Shown piece after piece: positions 25,099-33,931 of a stretch of DNA of 64,000 nucleotides. The DNA is from Rhodococcus sp. W8901 (GTDB lineage Bacteria > Actinomycetota > Actinomycetes > Mycobacteriales > Mycobacteriaceae). Within the stretch, counting starts at the first letter, position 1. Each line of letters begins with the position of its first letter. The stretch spans positions 1,674,001 through 1,738,000 of the forward strand of contig NZ_CP054690.1 of assembly GCF_013348805.1 (NCBI RefSeq), written 5' to 3'. The position numbers and the translations under genes are program-made. A model generated the notes under the pieces. It was not told where the DNA came from. It saw nothing but the letters and a program-made list of their open reading frames with translations, and made no database searches.

Positions 25099-26855
25099 CC
25101 GGGACGACGGCGACGCCGACCGCGACGACGACCTCGCGGTCCGGTGGCCTCACCCGCCGTGTGAAGCGACTGTTGTTCGCCGCTGCGGTCGCCGCGTTCG
25201 GGTGGTTCGTCGTGACGTTCCTGTTCTTTCCGAATCTCAGCGTGATCGATGCGGTACTGCGCTCGGACCACGGATCCGTCGGACAGGTCGCGTCGAGGTT
25301 GATCGACTCGGGCCGGGTCGTGGGTGCCGTGCGCGACACTCTGGTGATCGCGGTGATCTCGACGGTCACGGCGAACGTGGTCGGGATTGCTCAGGTGTTC
25401 TTCCTCGAAGCCTTCGCGATCCGTGGAAGGGGTTTTCTCACAGTCGCCTACGCGGTGCCGCTGGTGTTCGGATCCATCGCGGCAGTGACCGGATACGCGA
25501 TGGTGTACGGCGAGAACGGGCTCATTACCCGAACTCTGCAAGCAGTGATCCCGGGCCTGCCCGATGACTGGTTCTCCGGGATGGGCGCGGTGATCTTCGT
25601 GCATACCTTCACCATGACCGGGTACCACTTCCTGTTCCTGCGGCCGGCGATCCGGCGTGTCGACTTCTCGATGGTCGAGGCGGCCCGGTCGCTGGGAATG
25701 CGGCCGCTTCCGGCTCTGTTCCGGGTGGTGCTTCCGGTGCTGAAGCCGACGATCCTGGCGTCGGTGCTGATGGCCTTCATCTCGACTCTCACATCGTTCG
25801 CGGCGCCGACCATCCTCGGTGGGGCCGAGTTGACCATGATCGCCCCGATGATCCAGTCCCTGTCGGGGCTGGGGCGCATGGACATGGCCGCGCTGCTCGG
25901 ACTGCTCCTCGGCGCGGCGACGACGGTGCTGCTGGTGTGGGCGCTGCGTCAGGAGCGCCGCAGCGGTGCCGTGATGTCGAGCAAGACGCCGCGGCCGTTC
26001 GAGCCGATTCGGCTACGCGGTCGGGGTACGAAGTTCCTCGCCTATGGGGCCGCGTACCTGCTGGCGATCGTCAATCTGGCCCCGCTGGTGGTGACGGCGC
26101 TGCTGTCGCTGGCTCCGGTGGAGGCGATCCGTCGCGGCGAGATCAGTCCCGAGCTCACGGTCGAGCACTACGTCCGGATGCTCACGAACCCGACCGCCTA
26201 TGAGCCACTGGTCAATTCACTCACACTCGCCGTACTCGCCATCCCGCTGGCGCTCGTCATCGGAACAGTCGCTGCGCACCTCTCGTATCGGTCGCGACGA
26301 AGGTTCGTCGGTGACGTCATCCAGCTCACGATGTTCCTGCCGTACTTTCTCCCCGGAATCCTCGTCGCGTTGGGGTTCCTCATCGCCTTCGGTGCGGGGA
26401 GTGCGCTCGTCGGCGGTCAGGTCCTGGTCGGCACGTACTGGATCCTGCCGCTGGCGTATACCGTCCTGCTCCTACCGGTGGTGTCGCGCTTCGTCACCGC
26501 CACCTACGCCGGTCTCGATCCATCGCTCGACGACGCGGCCCGGTCGCTCGGCGCAAGCCCGACGAGAAGGTTCCTGACGGTGATCCTGCCGGCGTTGACG
26601 CCAGTGCTCCTGCAGGTCGCAGCGTTGGGGTTCAACGACACCCTCTCCGAGTACACCGTCTCGGTGATGCTCTACAACATCAACAACAAGCCGCTCGGTG
26701 TCACGCTCGGAACGCTGGCTGCCGAACAGGATCCGAACCTGGTGGGCCTGACCACCGCCTACGTCGTCACCATCACGGCGCTCTCGATCGTGGTCGTGCT
26801 GTTCGCCGATCGCATGGCGCTGCGGGCATCCAGACGTGGGGTCGGCCGACGATGA
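25095..26855 (+). CDS. ABC transporter permease, fused two-domain type
   Basis: A 586-residue permease in which two six-helix halves are fused, as in FbpB and PhnU/V-like proteins. Each half carries an EAA loop: EAARSLGMRPLPALFRVVLP and DAARSLGASPTRRFLTVILP. About 12 membrane helices are visible. The start overlaps the ATPase stop. With the two genes upstream it makes a complete importer. Confidence 0.9.
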   Translation: MTGTTATPTATTTSRSGGLTRRVKRLLFAAAVAAFGWFVVTFLFFPNLSVIDAVLRSDHGSVGQVASRLIDSGRVVGAVRDTLVIAVISTVTANVVGIAQVFFLEAFAIRGRGFLTVAYAVPLVFGSIAAVTGYAMVYGENGLITRTLQAVIPGLPDDWFSGMGAVIFVHTFTMTGYHFLFLRPAIRRVDFSMVEAARSLGMRPLPALFRVVLPVLKPTILASVLMAFISTLTSFAAPTILGGAELTMIAPMIQSLSGLGRMDMAALLGLLLGAATTVLLVWALRQERRSGAVMSSKTPRPFEPIRLRGRGTKFLAYGAAYLLAIVNLAPLVVTALLSLAPVEAIRRGEISPELTVEHYVRMLTNPTAYEPLVNSLTLAVLAIPLALVIGTVAAHLSYRSRRRFVGDVIQLTMFLPYFLPGILVALGFLIAFGAGSALVGGQVLVGTYWILPLAYTVLLLPVVSRFVTATYAGLDPSLDDAARSLGASPTRRFLTVILPALTPVLLQVAALGFNDTLSEYTVSVMLYNINNKPLGVTLGTLAAEQDPNLVGLTTAYVVTITALSIVVVLFADRMALRASRRGVGRR

Positions 26856-26892
26856 TCCACCAACTATCCAGACGAACAGGAGCTGTCCTCCC

Positions 26893-27804
26893 GTGCCCGT
26901 GAGTCCCGCACCCACCCCCTGCGTCGGAGGGGTTCAGAGTGCCGAACCCTGCGCCCTCGTGGAGCTTTCCGGGGAGAACGCCTACGCGCAGGAATGGTTC
27001 ATCGCGCCGAAGAGTGCCGTGTCGGCGTGCGAGGACGCTCTCGTCGTCACCGAACACTTCGCCGCCGTCGTCGACGGAATGTCGAGCCCGCTGCGCGACA
27101 GGGGACAGGCCCCGAGCGGTCGGCTCTACGCCGAGACCGTCGCCAGGGAGATCGCCCGGCTGGAGCCGAACGTGTCGGCCCGCCGTGCCGTCGACACGAT
27201 CAGTCAGGCGCTCACACACATCCGGCCCGATCACGCCGGCCCGTCCGGTGCCGTCGCCGCGGTCTACTCGCGGGCGCGCCGCGAGATATGGAGGATCGGC
27301 GATATCCACCTGCGCATCGGCGACCGGGTAGTCCCGGGCGAGAAACGCGTGGATCAGGCTATGACCTTGTTCAGAGCGGCAGTCGTTGCGGCCCATGCGG
27401 CGGCCGGCGAGTCTCTCGACGCGCTGCGCGATCAGGACCCGGGGTTGGCGGCGAGCCGGCCGTTACTCGAACTGCAACACCACCTCGCCAACCGGGACGC
27501 CGCCTTCGGCTACGGAGTGCTCGACGGCAGTGCCGTCCCCGACTGCCATATCGAGGTGTTCCCGGTCGCCGGCGCCGCAACCGTGGTCTTCGCGAGCGAC
27601 GGGTATCCGGGGCCGGCGGCCACGCTCGCGTGCGCCGAACGCGAACTGTTCGCCGCCATTGCACACGACCCGGCCTGCATCGGCGAGCTGGCAGCCATGG
27701 GCAAGCCGCTCCGACCGGGCGCCGAGACCCCCGACGACCGTACCTACCTCCGGTTCGACCCATCGAGTTCGTACGCCGGTTTCGACACAGAGAGAGAGTC
27801 CTGA
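26893..27804 (+). CDS. PP2C-like phosphatase-domain protein
   Basis: A 303-residue soluble protein resembling PP2C metallophosphatases: DALVVTEHFAAVVDGMSSPL near the first metal-binding strand, a helix with YAETVAREIARL, GPSGAVAAVYS, and IWRIGDIHLRIG in the position of the usual GDSR strand. The canonical DGxGG is absent, so metal binding and target are uncertain. It follows the permease in the same unit and may dephosphorylate an imported compound rather than a protein (inference). GTG at 26893 has AGGAG upstream. Confidence 0.5.
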   Translation: MPVSPAPTPCVGGVQSAEPCALVELSGENAYAQEWFIAPKSAVSACEDALVVTEHFAAVVDGMSSPLRDRGQAPSGRLYAETVAREIARLEPNVSARRAVDTISQALTHIRPDHAGPSGAVAAVYSRARREIWRIGDIHLRIGDRVVPGEKRVDQAMTLFRAAVVAAHAAAGESLDALRDQDPGLAASRPLLELQHHLANRDAAFGYGVLDGSAVPDCHIEVFPVAGAATVVFASDGYPGPAATLACAERELFAAIAHDPACIGELAAMGKPLRPGAETPDDRTYLRFDPSSSYAGFDTERES

Positions 27805-27806
27805 CG

Positions 27807-28675
27807 ATGAGCACACTGCGCGTGGTGACCTGGAACGTCCTGCACACGAACCGCCATCAGCGGGTCGGGCTGCTGGCGGCAGCCGTGGCGACCCGCCGCC
27901 CGGATGTCGTCCTCCTGCAGGAATCGAACCCACGGCACGCCGAGGACCTCGCGGCGGAGCTGGGCATGCACGTCGCCGCCGTCCCGGACGACGCCGCCGA
28001 CCTCGTCAGCGTCCCCGCCGTGCTGTCCACACGGGAGCCGTCGGAGGTCCGCGTCGATTGTCTTGCCGGGGACGACGGCCGCAACTACTACCTCACCACC
28101 GCGGTGCTCGAGGTGGACTCGACGCGGATCAGAGTCGGCTCGACCCATCTGCGCCACACCCCGTCGGCATGGCAGATGACCGAGACCGGCAGGCGGTTCG
28201 CCCGAGATTCGGGGATTCGAATCGACTTCGGCGCAATCGAAGCCACCACTGCGGTGCGGCTGCGGCAGCTGGCCGAGATCGGTGATCTCCTGCATCGGAA
28301 GATGGAACCGGTGGATCACGAGATCCTGGGAGGGGACTTCAACCTCGTCCCCCCGACAGCCCCGAGTACGCCGCGATCATCGAGGACCGGCTTCGGGACA
28401 GCTGGAACGGCGCCACCGCGGCCGCCCGGGCGACGGTGCTCGCCAGGAACCCACTGGTCGGCGACACGCCCGCGCACCTCCGTTCGGACGGCCCGGCGGC
28501 GCGGGCGCTCGACTACACCCTCGACTACCAGTTCCATTCGTCCGGAATGGAAGTGGTTTGCGCCGAGGTGATCGGCGAACCGGACGGTGAGGGCGCCTGG
28601 CCGAGTGATCATCTCGGACTGAGCGTCGACTACACGCCGGCGGACCGGGGCGCATCGGGCACCGGACATGGCTGA
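27807..28675 (+). pseudogene. Endonuclease/exonuclease/phosphatase (EEP) family phosphodiesterase, frameshifted
   Basis: The first frame carries LRVVTWNVLHTNRHQRVGLL, VVLLQESNP and VGSTHLRHTP, and reaches ILGGDFNLVP, all EEP hallmarks (metal-binding Asn/Glu and Asp/Asn). At a run of six C at 28349-28354 the frame is lost; the other frame continues DSPEYAAIIEDRLRDSWNG and ends with the EEP motif DHLGLSVDY at 28675. A seventh C would restore a protein of about 289 residues. EEP enzymes cut phosphodiesters in nucleic acids, lipids or inositol phosphates. It could be an error, a mutation, or a variable tract. Confidence 0.7.
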
Positions 28676-29663
28676 CCGCATCACCATTGCGGATGTCGCG
28701 GCCGCAGCGGGGGTGTCGAAGTCGGCGGCCAGCCGTGCGCTGCTGGCGCAGCCCGGCGTCTCCGACGATGCCAGGCAGCATGTCGAGGCGGTCGCGGCCC
28801 GGCTCGGCTATATCAAAGATGTACGCGCCCAAGCATTGAAAGCGAAGAACACCAAGATCATCGGAGTGTTCGTCCGATCCGTGCGGCTGTCGTTCTACGG
28901 GGAGATGATCGCTCACCTCCAGGAACATCTCGAGGAGGCGGGATTCTCCCTCGCGGTCGGTACGGCATCGGCCGGTACCACGCCCGGCGATGTGCTGGCC
29001 GGACTGCTCGGACTGCGGCCCGAAGCCCTCGTCATCGCCTCCGGACGGATGCCCGAGGCGCAGATCGTTCCGGTGGCTCAGCGCCTCCCGACCGTCCTGA
29101 TGGGGCGCGCGAGCACCTCGCCGTCGATCGGGTCGGTCTGCGACGACGGTCGTGGAGCGGAGGTCCTGGCGGGGCTGATCGCACATGCCGGCCACCGCGC
29201 TGTCGGGGTGCTGCATGTGGCCGCGGAGCATTCGACGACACTGCACCAACGATCGACCCGGATGCAGCGGGCCCTGACCGAGGCGGGCATCGACACCGTC
29301 GCGATCCCTCGGGCGGCCGCGGGTGACCATCCCGAGCCGGATATTCTTGCCCGCTGCCTCGACGACGTCTCGGTCATCATGTGTCCCAACGACCCCACCC
29401 TGCTGAGTACGTGGGAACAACTCACTGCGCTCGGCGTCCGGGTGCCGGACGACATTGCTCTCACCGGATACGACGGGATCGGACAACTCGCCAGCCCCGT
29501 TCTGGGGCTGACCACCTGGAGGCAGCCGATCGAGCAGATAACCGCAGCCACGGCCCGGCAGGTTCTACGCCGATTGACCGGTGACAGTCCACCCGAACGC
29601 ATCGAGCTCCCCGGCGATCTGATCCGTGGACGAACGCTGCCCACGTACCTGCCGCTGGGATGA
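28668..29663 (+). CDS. LacI-family transcriptional regulator
   Basis: A 331-residue repressor. The N-terminal helix-turn-helix and hinge (ITIADVAAAAGVSKSAASRA ... ARLGYIKDVRAQALKA) are followed by a periplasmic-binding-protein-like ligand domain ending DDIALTGYDGIGQLASPVLG. It overlaps the EEP gene end by 8 bp and is last in the ABC unit, so it probably controls the unit by sensing the imported ligand, with the tandem palindromes at 22885-22920 as candidate operators (inference). Confidence 0.92.
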   Translation: MADRITIADVAAAAGVSKSAASRALLAQPGVSDDARQHVEAVAARLGYIKDVRAQALKAKNTKIIGVFVRSVRLSFYGEMIAHLQEHLEEAGFSLAVGTASAGTTPGDVLAGLLGLRPEALVIASGRMPEAQIVPVAQRLPTVLMGRASTSPSIGSVCDDGRGAEVLAGLIAHAGHRAVGVLHVAAEHSTTLHQRSTRMQRALTEAGIDTVAIPRAAAGDHPEPDILARCLDDVSVIMCPNDPTLLSTWEQLTALGVRVPDDIALTGYDGIGQLASPVLGLTTWRQPIEQITAATARQVLRRLTGDSPPERIELPGDLIRGRTLPTYLPLG

Positions 29664-29704
29664 CCCGGCGGATGGCGGTCAGGCCGCCGGGAGCCCGCTC
29701 GAAA

Positions 29705-29741
29705 CGACGAACACCCCGGGATCGTCCCGGGGTGTTCGTCG
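29705..29741. terminator. Bidirectional hairpin terminator after lacI-type gene
   Basis: Perfect 17-bp arms CGACGAACACCCCGGGA and TCCCGGGGTGTTCGTCG with a 3-nt loop. It ends the ABC unit from one side and the 28-codon peptide gene (29751) from the other. Confidence 0.85.
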
Positions 29742-29750
29742 ACTATCGGA

Positions 29751-29837
29751 TCAGCTGAACTCGATGGTGCTGCCGAAGTTCAGCAGGTTCCCGATCGTTC
29801 CGATCAGCGGGAACAGTGAGATGAGATTGAGGTTCAT
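29751..29837 (-). CDS. 28-residue hydrophobic small protein, family unknown
   Basis: A short frame starting MNLNLIS and containing LFPLIGTIGNLLNFG, ending TIEFS. The ATG at 29837 has a strong ribosome site (AGGGGAGAG, 7 bp spacing). TATATT about 50 bp upstream could be a -10 box. A strong hairpin terminator starts 10 bp after the stop. The peptide is hydrophobic/amphipathic with almost no charge and could insert in membranes. This set of signals argues for a real gene. It resembles phenol-soluble-modulin or leaderless-bacteriocin-like peptides only in general character. Confidence 0.55.
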   Translation of the reverse strand: MNLNLISLFPLIGTIGNLLNFGSTIEFS

Positions 29838-29926
29838 GGCGGACTCTCCCCTGACCAAGGTTTCGTCGAGCGATTGTGATCGAAACGAAATATAGGCCAC
29901 GGGTCGCCTCGGATACGGCGTTTTCC

Positions 29927-29962
29927 CGAAATTCATTTGGACGATCGTCCAAATGAATTTCG
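29927..29962. promoter_or_regulatory. Perfect 36-bp palindrome between SRPBCC gene and small peptide gene
   Basis: Half site CGAAATTCATTTGGACGA repeats exactly in inverse with no spacer. It touches the SRPBCC stop codon at 29963 and lies 89 bp upstream of the peptide ATG. The TTGGACGA/TCGTCCAA core resembles TetR- or GntR-type operators. As RNA it would be a loopless hairpin, so an SRPBCC terminator is the main alternative. Confidence 0.6.
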
Positions 29963-30442
29963 TTACGCGGTGCGGGCGAGCATCGCGTCGAGGGCCGCGA
30001 AGCTCTCGTTGAGGCCCTGTTCCATGCCGGACTCGATCATTCCGTCCCGGTCCTCCGCCGTGAGGAAGATCGAGTCCAGCACCAACTTCGTGCGGCCGTC
30101 GCCGAGGTCGACGAAATCGATGGTCTCGACGGATACGTGAGTAGGCATCCCGTCCCATTCGAACGACCACACGATGCGGTCCTTCGGAGTGACCTCGCGG
30201 AAGCGCCCCTCGAAGCCGGAGCTCCCGCCCTCGTGGTGCTCGACGAAGCGCCAGTGCCCGCCCCGCTCGAGTTCCCACTTCTCGATGTCGAGCCTGTTGC
30301 CGCGGCCCCACCACTGCGCGAGCAGCTCGGGTTCGGTGTACGCGGCCCACACGCGATCCCGGGGCGCATTCAGCGTGCGTTCGATGTGCAGGCCACGGTC
30401 GCCCGGGCTGGTGACAGTCGTGGCGGATGTCTGGCTGGTCAT
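29963..30442 (-). CDS. SRPBCC (AHSA1/START-like) domain protein
   Basis: A 159-residue helix-grip protein. The family signature ERTLNAPRDRVWAAYTEPEL and LAQWWGR near the start, GFEGRFREVTPKDRIVWSFE in the middle and GLNESFAALDAMLAR at the end are typical of AHSA1-like proteins, which bind hydrophobic ligands. These genes usually pair with an ArsR regulator. Here the ATG overlaps the stop of an ArsR fragment (ATGA), but that regulator is truncated. Confidence 0.85.
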   Translation of the reverse strand: MTSQTSATTVTSPGDRGLHIERTLNAPRDRVWAAYTEPELLAQWWGRGNRLDIEKWELERGGHWRFVEHHEGGSSGFEGRFREVTPKDRIVWSFEWDGMPTHVSVETIDFVDLGDGRTKLVLDSIFLTAEDRDGMIESGMEQGLNESFAALDAMLARTA

Positions 30443-30672
30443 CGATCCTTCTCCGTTCGGTTGGGGTCGTCGTTCTCCAGGAATGCCTCGAGACGGTCCA
30501 GTCGCGCCTCGACCTCGCGGTGGTATCCGAGCATCCAATCGAGTTCCTGCCGAAGTGGATTGGTGCCCAGTCGGCAGAACCGGACCCGACCGCGCTTCTC
30601 GCTCACCACCATGCTGGCTGCCTCGAGGAGTGCCAGGTGCTTCCTGATCTTGATGCCCCCGGTCGATTGTCC
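30439..30672 (-). pseudogene. ArsR-family regulator, 5'-truncated
   Basis: An open stretch with no start reads TGGIKIRKHLALLEAASMVV, KRGRVRFCRLG and ELDWMLGYHREVEARLDRLE, the recognition helix, wing and C-terminal helix of an ArsR protein. The first ~35 residues are gone and the sequence abuts the stop of the SDR gene at 30673, so a deletion joined the two. The tail still overlaps the SRPBCC start by ATGA, so the pair was once an ArsR-SRPBCC operon. Confidence 0.75.
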
Positions 30673-31593
30673 CTAGTACGGAAGGGTTGTGTCGGTGAGC
30701 TTTTCGGCCACCGCCCACAGTGACGGTGCGAGGTCGACGCCACGCGAGCTGCGGGGCTGGTCGAGTCGGCGGGTCGGGCCGATCAGTCCCATTCGTCCGC
30801 CGGGCCCGTAGTACCCGCCCTGGGCGGCATCGGGACTGGTCGCGGCGAACAGGAGGGGTTCGGCGCCCTGCTGGACATCCTGGGACGGCAGGATCGTGCG
30901 GTCGCTGCCCGAGAACACACCGTGCCGCGCCCGGTCCCGGCCCAGGCTCGCGCCCGCGGTCTGCAGGTTGGTGCGGGTGTAGCCGGGATGCGCATACGTG
31001 CTGAGCAGATTCCATCCGCGCTCGACCGCGACGCCGGCGAGGTACTGCGCCATCAGCATGTCGGCAAGCTTGGACTGCGCGTAACTCAACGCCGGGCTGT
31101 ACCGGTGTGCGGAGTGCAGGTCCCGGAAGTTGATTCGTCCGTAGTGCGCCGTGCCGCTGGTCATCGTGGCCACCCGGGGGGCCGGCGCGTCGAGCAGCAG
31201 TGGCAGCAGGAGATTGGTCAGGGCGAACGGGCCCAGGAAGTTGGTGCCGAACTGCAGCTCGAATCCGTCGACGGTCTCGAACCGCTCGGGCGGCGACATG
31301 ACCCCGGCGTTGTTGACCAGGAGGTCGAGGGGGCGTCCGTCGTCGAGGAAACCGGCGGCAAATTCGCGGACGGATCCGAGATCGGCCAGGTCGATCCGGC
31401 GGATCTCCAGTTGCGCGTGCGGAAGGTCGTGCATGATCTCCGCGCACGCGGCCTCGCCCTTGCGCGGAGTGCGGCAGGCCATTACGACATGGGCGCCCGC
31501 CGCGGCCAGCCGTCGGGTGGCCTCCTTACCGGTGCCGCTGTTGGCGCCGGTGACGATGACGTACCGGCCCTGCATGTCGGGAACGTGGTACAT
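30673..31593 (-). CDS. Short-chain dehydrogenase/reductase (retinol-dehydrogenase-like)
   Basis: A 306-residue NAD(P)-dependent oxidoreductase. [20 protein letters not shown] binds the cofactor, LLVNNAGVM is the structural motif, and YAQSK carries the catalytic Tyr/Lys. The long form with KLTDTTLPY tail resembles WWOX/RDH-type members. ATG at 31593. Its 3' end marks the deletion junction that truncated the ArsR gene. Confidence 0.85.
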   Translation of the reverse strand: MYHVPDMQGRYVIVTGANSGTGKEATRRLAAAGAHVVMACRTPRKGEAACAEIMHDLPHAQLEIRRIDLADLGSVREFAAGFLDDGRPLDLLVNNAGVMSPPERFETVDGFELQFGTNFLGPFALTNLLLPLLLDAPAPRVATMTSGTAHYGRINFRDLHSAHRYSPALSYAQSKLADMLMAQYLAGVAVERGWNLLSTYAHPGYTRTNLQTAGASLGRDRARHGVFSGSDRTILPSQDVQQGAEPLLFAATSPDAAQGGYYGPGGRMGLIGPTRRLDQPRSSRGVDLAPSLWAVAEKLTDTTLPY

Positions 31594-31671
31594 GCGAACT
31601 CCCTGGCGATCGATGATTCGCGGGTGGCGTTCGCGTTCCAATCTACCGGTGTGCGCTGACGAGCGAGTGCG

Positions 31672-32490
31672 TCATCGGGGAGAGAAGCTGCTCGGTGGTG
31701 TGCCGAGCAGCTTGGTGAACATTGCCGTGAACGACGCCGGGCTGGCGTAACCGAGGCGGGCCGCGACAGCTGCGACGGGGCGTCCCGTTACCAGTTCGGG
31801 GAGTGCGGCGAGGACGCAGGCGCGTCGACGCCAACTCGCCGAACTCATCCCGGTCTCGGAGGAGAACATCCGATCGAGGGTTCGGGTGCTGACGTGCAAT
31901 GTGTGGGCCCACGCCTGGTTCCGGTCGTGGATGTCGGGGGCGTCGAGGAACGCCTGGCACAGTGCGCGAAGTTCGGGGTGTCCGGGTAACGGTAGTTCCA
32001 GCGGCAGCGGCGCGGTGTCGGCGATCTCGTGCAAGAGCAAGGTCATCAGTGCGCCGTCACGGCCGAAGTGGTCGTACCGGAGGGGGACGTCGACCGCGGC
32101 GAGGAGCAGTTCCCGCAGGAGTGGACGTACGTCGACGACTCGGCACGCCCGGGGAAACCAGGGCGCCGCCCCAGGCTCGATGTAGAGGCTGCGCGTACTG
32201 ACGTCGAGCATCGTGACGCGATGCCGGGTGCGGGGAGGAATCAATACCGCTCGGTCCGGCGGTACGGTCCATGTGCCGCAATCGGTTTCGACCTGCATGA
32301 CGCCGGAGGCGCCGAAGAGGAACTGGGCGCGGCGGTGCCGGTGCCAATCCAGCAGGTGGCGCGGCGGGTAGTCGGTGCCGATGGCGAGGACGGCGCGATC
32401 GGTGGTGTCGAGATCGTCGACCGGAACGTTGCGCACCAGAAGACGGTACGCCGGAAGGTGGCGGATTCGCGATAGAGGATGACGGGTCAT
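31672..32490 (-). CDS. AraC-family transcriptional regulator
   Basis: A 272-residue regulator with an N-terminal cupin-like sensor (LLDWHRHRRAQFLFGASGVM ... RAVLIPPRTRHRV) and a C-terminal double helix-turn-helix (TLHVSTRTLDRMFSSETGMS; VAAVAARLGYASPASFTAMF). The ATG at 32490 is 39 bp from the divergent TauE-like gene, so it probably controls that gene and itself. Confidence 0.88.
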   Translation of the reverse strand: MTRHPLSRIRHLPAYRLLVRNVPVDDLDTTDRAVLAIGTDYPPRHLLDWHRHRRAQFLFGASGVMQVETDCGTWTVPPDRAVLIPPRTRHRVTMLDVSTRSLYIEPGAAPWFPRACRVVDVRPLLRELLLAAVDVPLRYDHFGRDGALMTLLLHEIADTAPLPLELPLPGHPELRALCQAFLDAPDIHDRNQAWAHTLHVSTRTLDRMFSSETGMSSASWRRRACVLAALPELVTGRPVAAVAARLGYASPASFTAMFTKLLGTPPSSFSPR

Positions 32491-32529
32491 CGATTGTGCG
32501 CCACTCGTGGGGTTCGTAGCGTCGGAGCC

Positions 32530-33336
32530 GTGAGTATTGCGGTTCTTCTTCTCTTCGGGTGCATCACCGGAATCACCACCGTCGCCTTCGGTTTCGGGGT
32601 CGGATTCGTCACGGTTCCGGTCGTGTACTGGTTCGTCGGACGGTCGGCGACGGCGCCCGCGGATACGGCGATGCATGTTGCCGTCGCGACCTCGGCGGCG
32701 GTGATGGTGGTCAACGCGACGATCGCGACCTACACATATCGCCGGAACGGCGGACGCCGACTGGCGGGAACGGCGACGCTGCTTCCCGCCCTGGCGATCG
32801 GTGGACTGCTCGGCGCACTTCTGGCGACGCGCGTCGACGGGGCGGTCGTTCACGCGTTCTTCGTGGTCTACCTCGTCGCCACCGTCGTCGACGTGTCTGT
32901 CAGGCGCGGCTTCCTCGCCGCGCCGGCGACATACCGGCGGTCGCCGGGCGGCGCCGCGACCACGATCGGCGGAGTCGTGGTCGGATCCGTCGCGAGCTTT
33001 CTGGGAGTCGGTGGCAGCGTGATGACCGTGCCGATCCTGCGCCGACGAGGGATGTCGATGATCGACGCGACAGGCCTGGCCAACCTGCTGACGCTGCCGG
33101 TCGCACTGGCCGCGTCGGTGATCTACGCAACCACCGGCCCCGCAGCCGTCGCGTCGGCGACGGGGCTGCGAGTGGGGCTCGTGGATGTGGCCGCAGCAGG
33201 GGCGCTGCTGGCGGGTGCCCTACCGGCCATCGCGATCGTCCGACGGTCGATCGGGCGGATTCCGGACCGGGTCCACGCGGTCGGATACATCGGGCTCCTC
33301 GTCCTGGTCGCGGCGCTGATGACGGCTCTCCGATGA
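32530..33336 (+). CDS. TauE/SafE-family membrane exporter
   Basis: A 268-residue protein with about eight membrane helices in two related halves. AFGFGVGFVTVPVVYWF and SFLGVGGSVMTVPILRR are the paired glycine/valine-rich motifs of the TauE/SafE family, which exports sulfite, sulfoacetate or other organic anions. GTG start at 32530, divergent from the AraC-type regulator. The substrate is unknown. Confidence 0.85.
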   Translation: MSIAVLLLFGCITGITTVAFGFGVGFVTVPVVYWFVGRSATAPADTAMHVAVATSAAVMVVNATIATYTYRRNGGRRLAGTATLLPALAIGGLLGALLATRVDGAVVHAFFVVYLVATVVDVSVRRGFLAAPATYRRSPGGAATTIGGVVVGSVASFLGVGGSVMTVPILRRRGMSMIDATGLANLLTLPVALAASVIYATTGPAAVASATGLRVGLVDVAAAGALLAGALPAIAIVRRSIGRIPDRVHAVGYIGLLVLVAALMTALR

Positions 33337-33414
33337 GTTTGCCCTGCACAAGCGGTCTGAATATATGAGTATTGGGTGGCCCGTATTCGTCAGGCTGTCG
33401 AAAGGGACCATGTC

Positions 33415-33891
33415 ATGCAGAAGATCACTCCGTGCCTGTGGTTCGACACCGAAGGGGAGGCGGCCGCGCAGTTCTACACCTCGGTGTTCAAGAACTCGAA
33501 GATCCGGAACATCTCCCGTTACGGCCCCGACATGCACCGACCGGAGGGCCTCGCGCTCACGATCGAGTTCGAATTGGACGGGCAGAACTTCACGATCCTC
33601 AACGGGGGGCCCGAGTTCACCTTCGACGAGGCGATCTCGTTCCAGGTGAGCTGCGCCGACCAGTCCGAGGTCGACGCATACTGGACCCAGCTCACGGCCG
33701 CTGGTGGGCAGGAGAGCCAGTGCGGTTGGCTCAAGGATCGGTTCGGGGTGTCGTGGCAGATCATTCCTGCCGCCCTGGGTTCGTACATCGGGGGCCCGGA
33801 CTCCGAGGGGGCGCAGCGGGCCACGCAGGCGATGCTGGGGATGCGCAAACTCGACATCGGTGTCATCCGCGCGGCCTACGAGGGATCCTGA
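33415..33891 (+). CDS. VOC-family (PhnB-type) protein
   Basis: A 158-residue vicinal-oxygen-chelate protein. ITPCLWFDTEGEAAAQFYTS at the start and CGWLKDRFGVSWQIIPAALG near the end identify the PhnB / 3-demethylubiquinone-like subgroup. The fold supports diverse metal-dependent reactions. The start at 33415 is chosen because the conserved N-terminus begins there. The function is not known. Confidence 0.85.
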   Translation: MQKITPCLWFDTEGEAAAQFYTSVFKNSKIRNISRYGPDMHRPEGLALTIEFELDGQNFTILNGGPEFTFDEAISFQVSCADQSEVDAYWTQLTAAGGQESQCGWLKDRFGVSWQIIPAALGSYIGGPDSEGAQRATQAMLGMRKLDIGVIRAAYEGS

Positions 33892-33931
33892 CGGTTTGGC
33901 CCACACCTGACCGGTGCGGTTCGCTGTCCCC

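Noticed and set aside
29743-29952. A longer minus-strand frame (69 codons) overlapping the peptide gene in another frame
   Set aside because: It lacks a ribosome site and spans the promoter-like region and palindrome; the 28-codon frame has the better signals.
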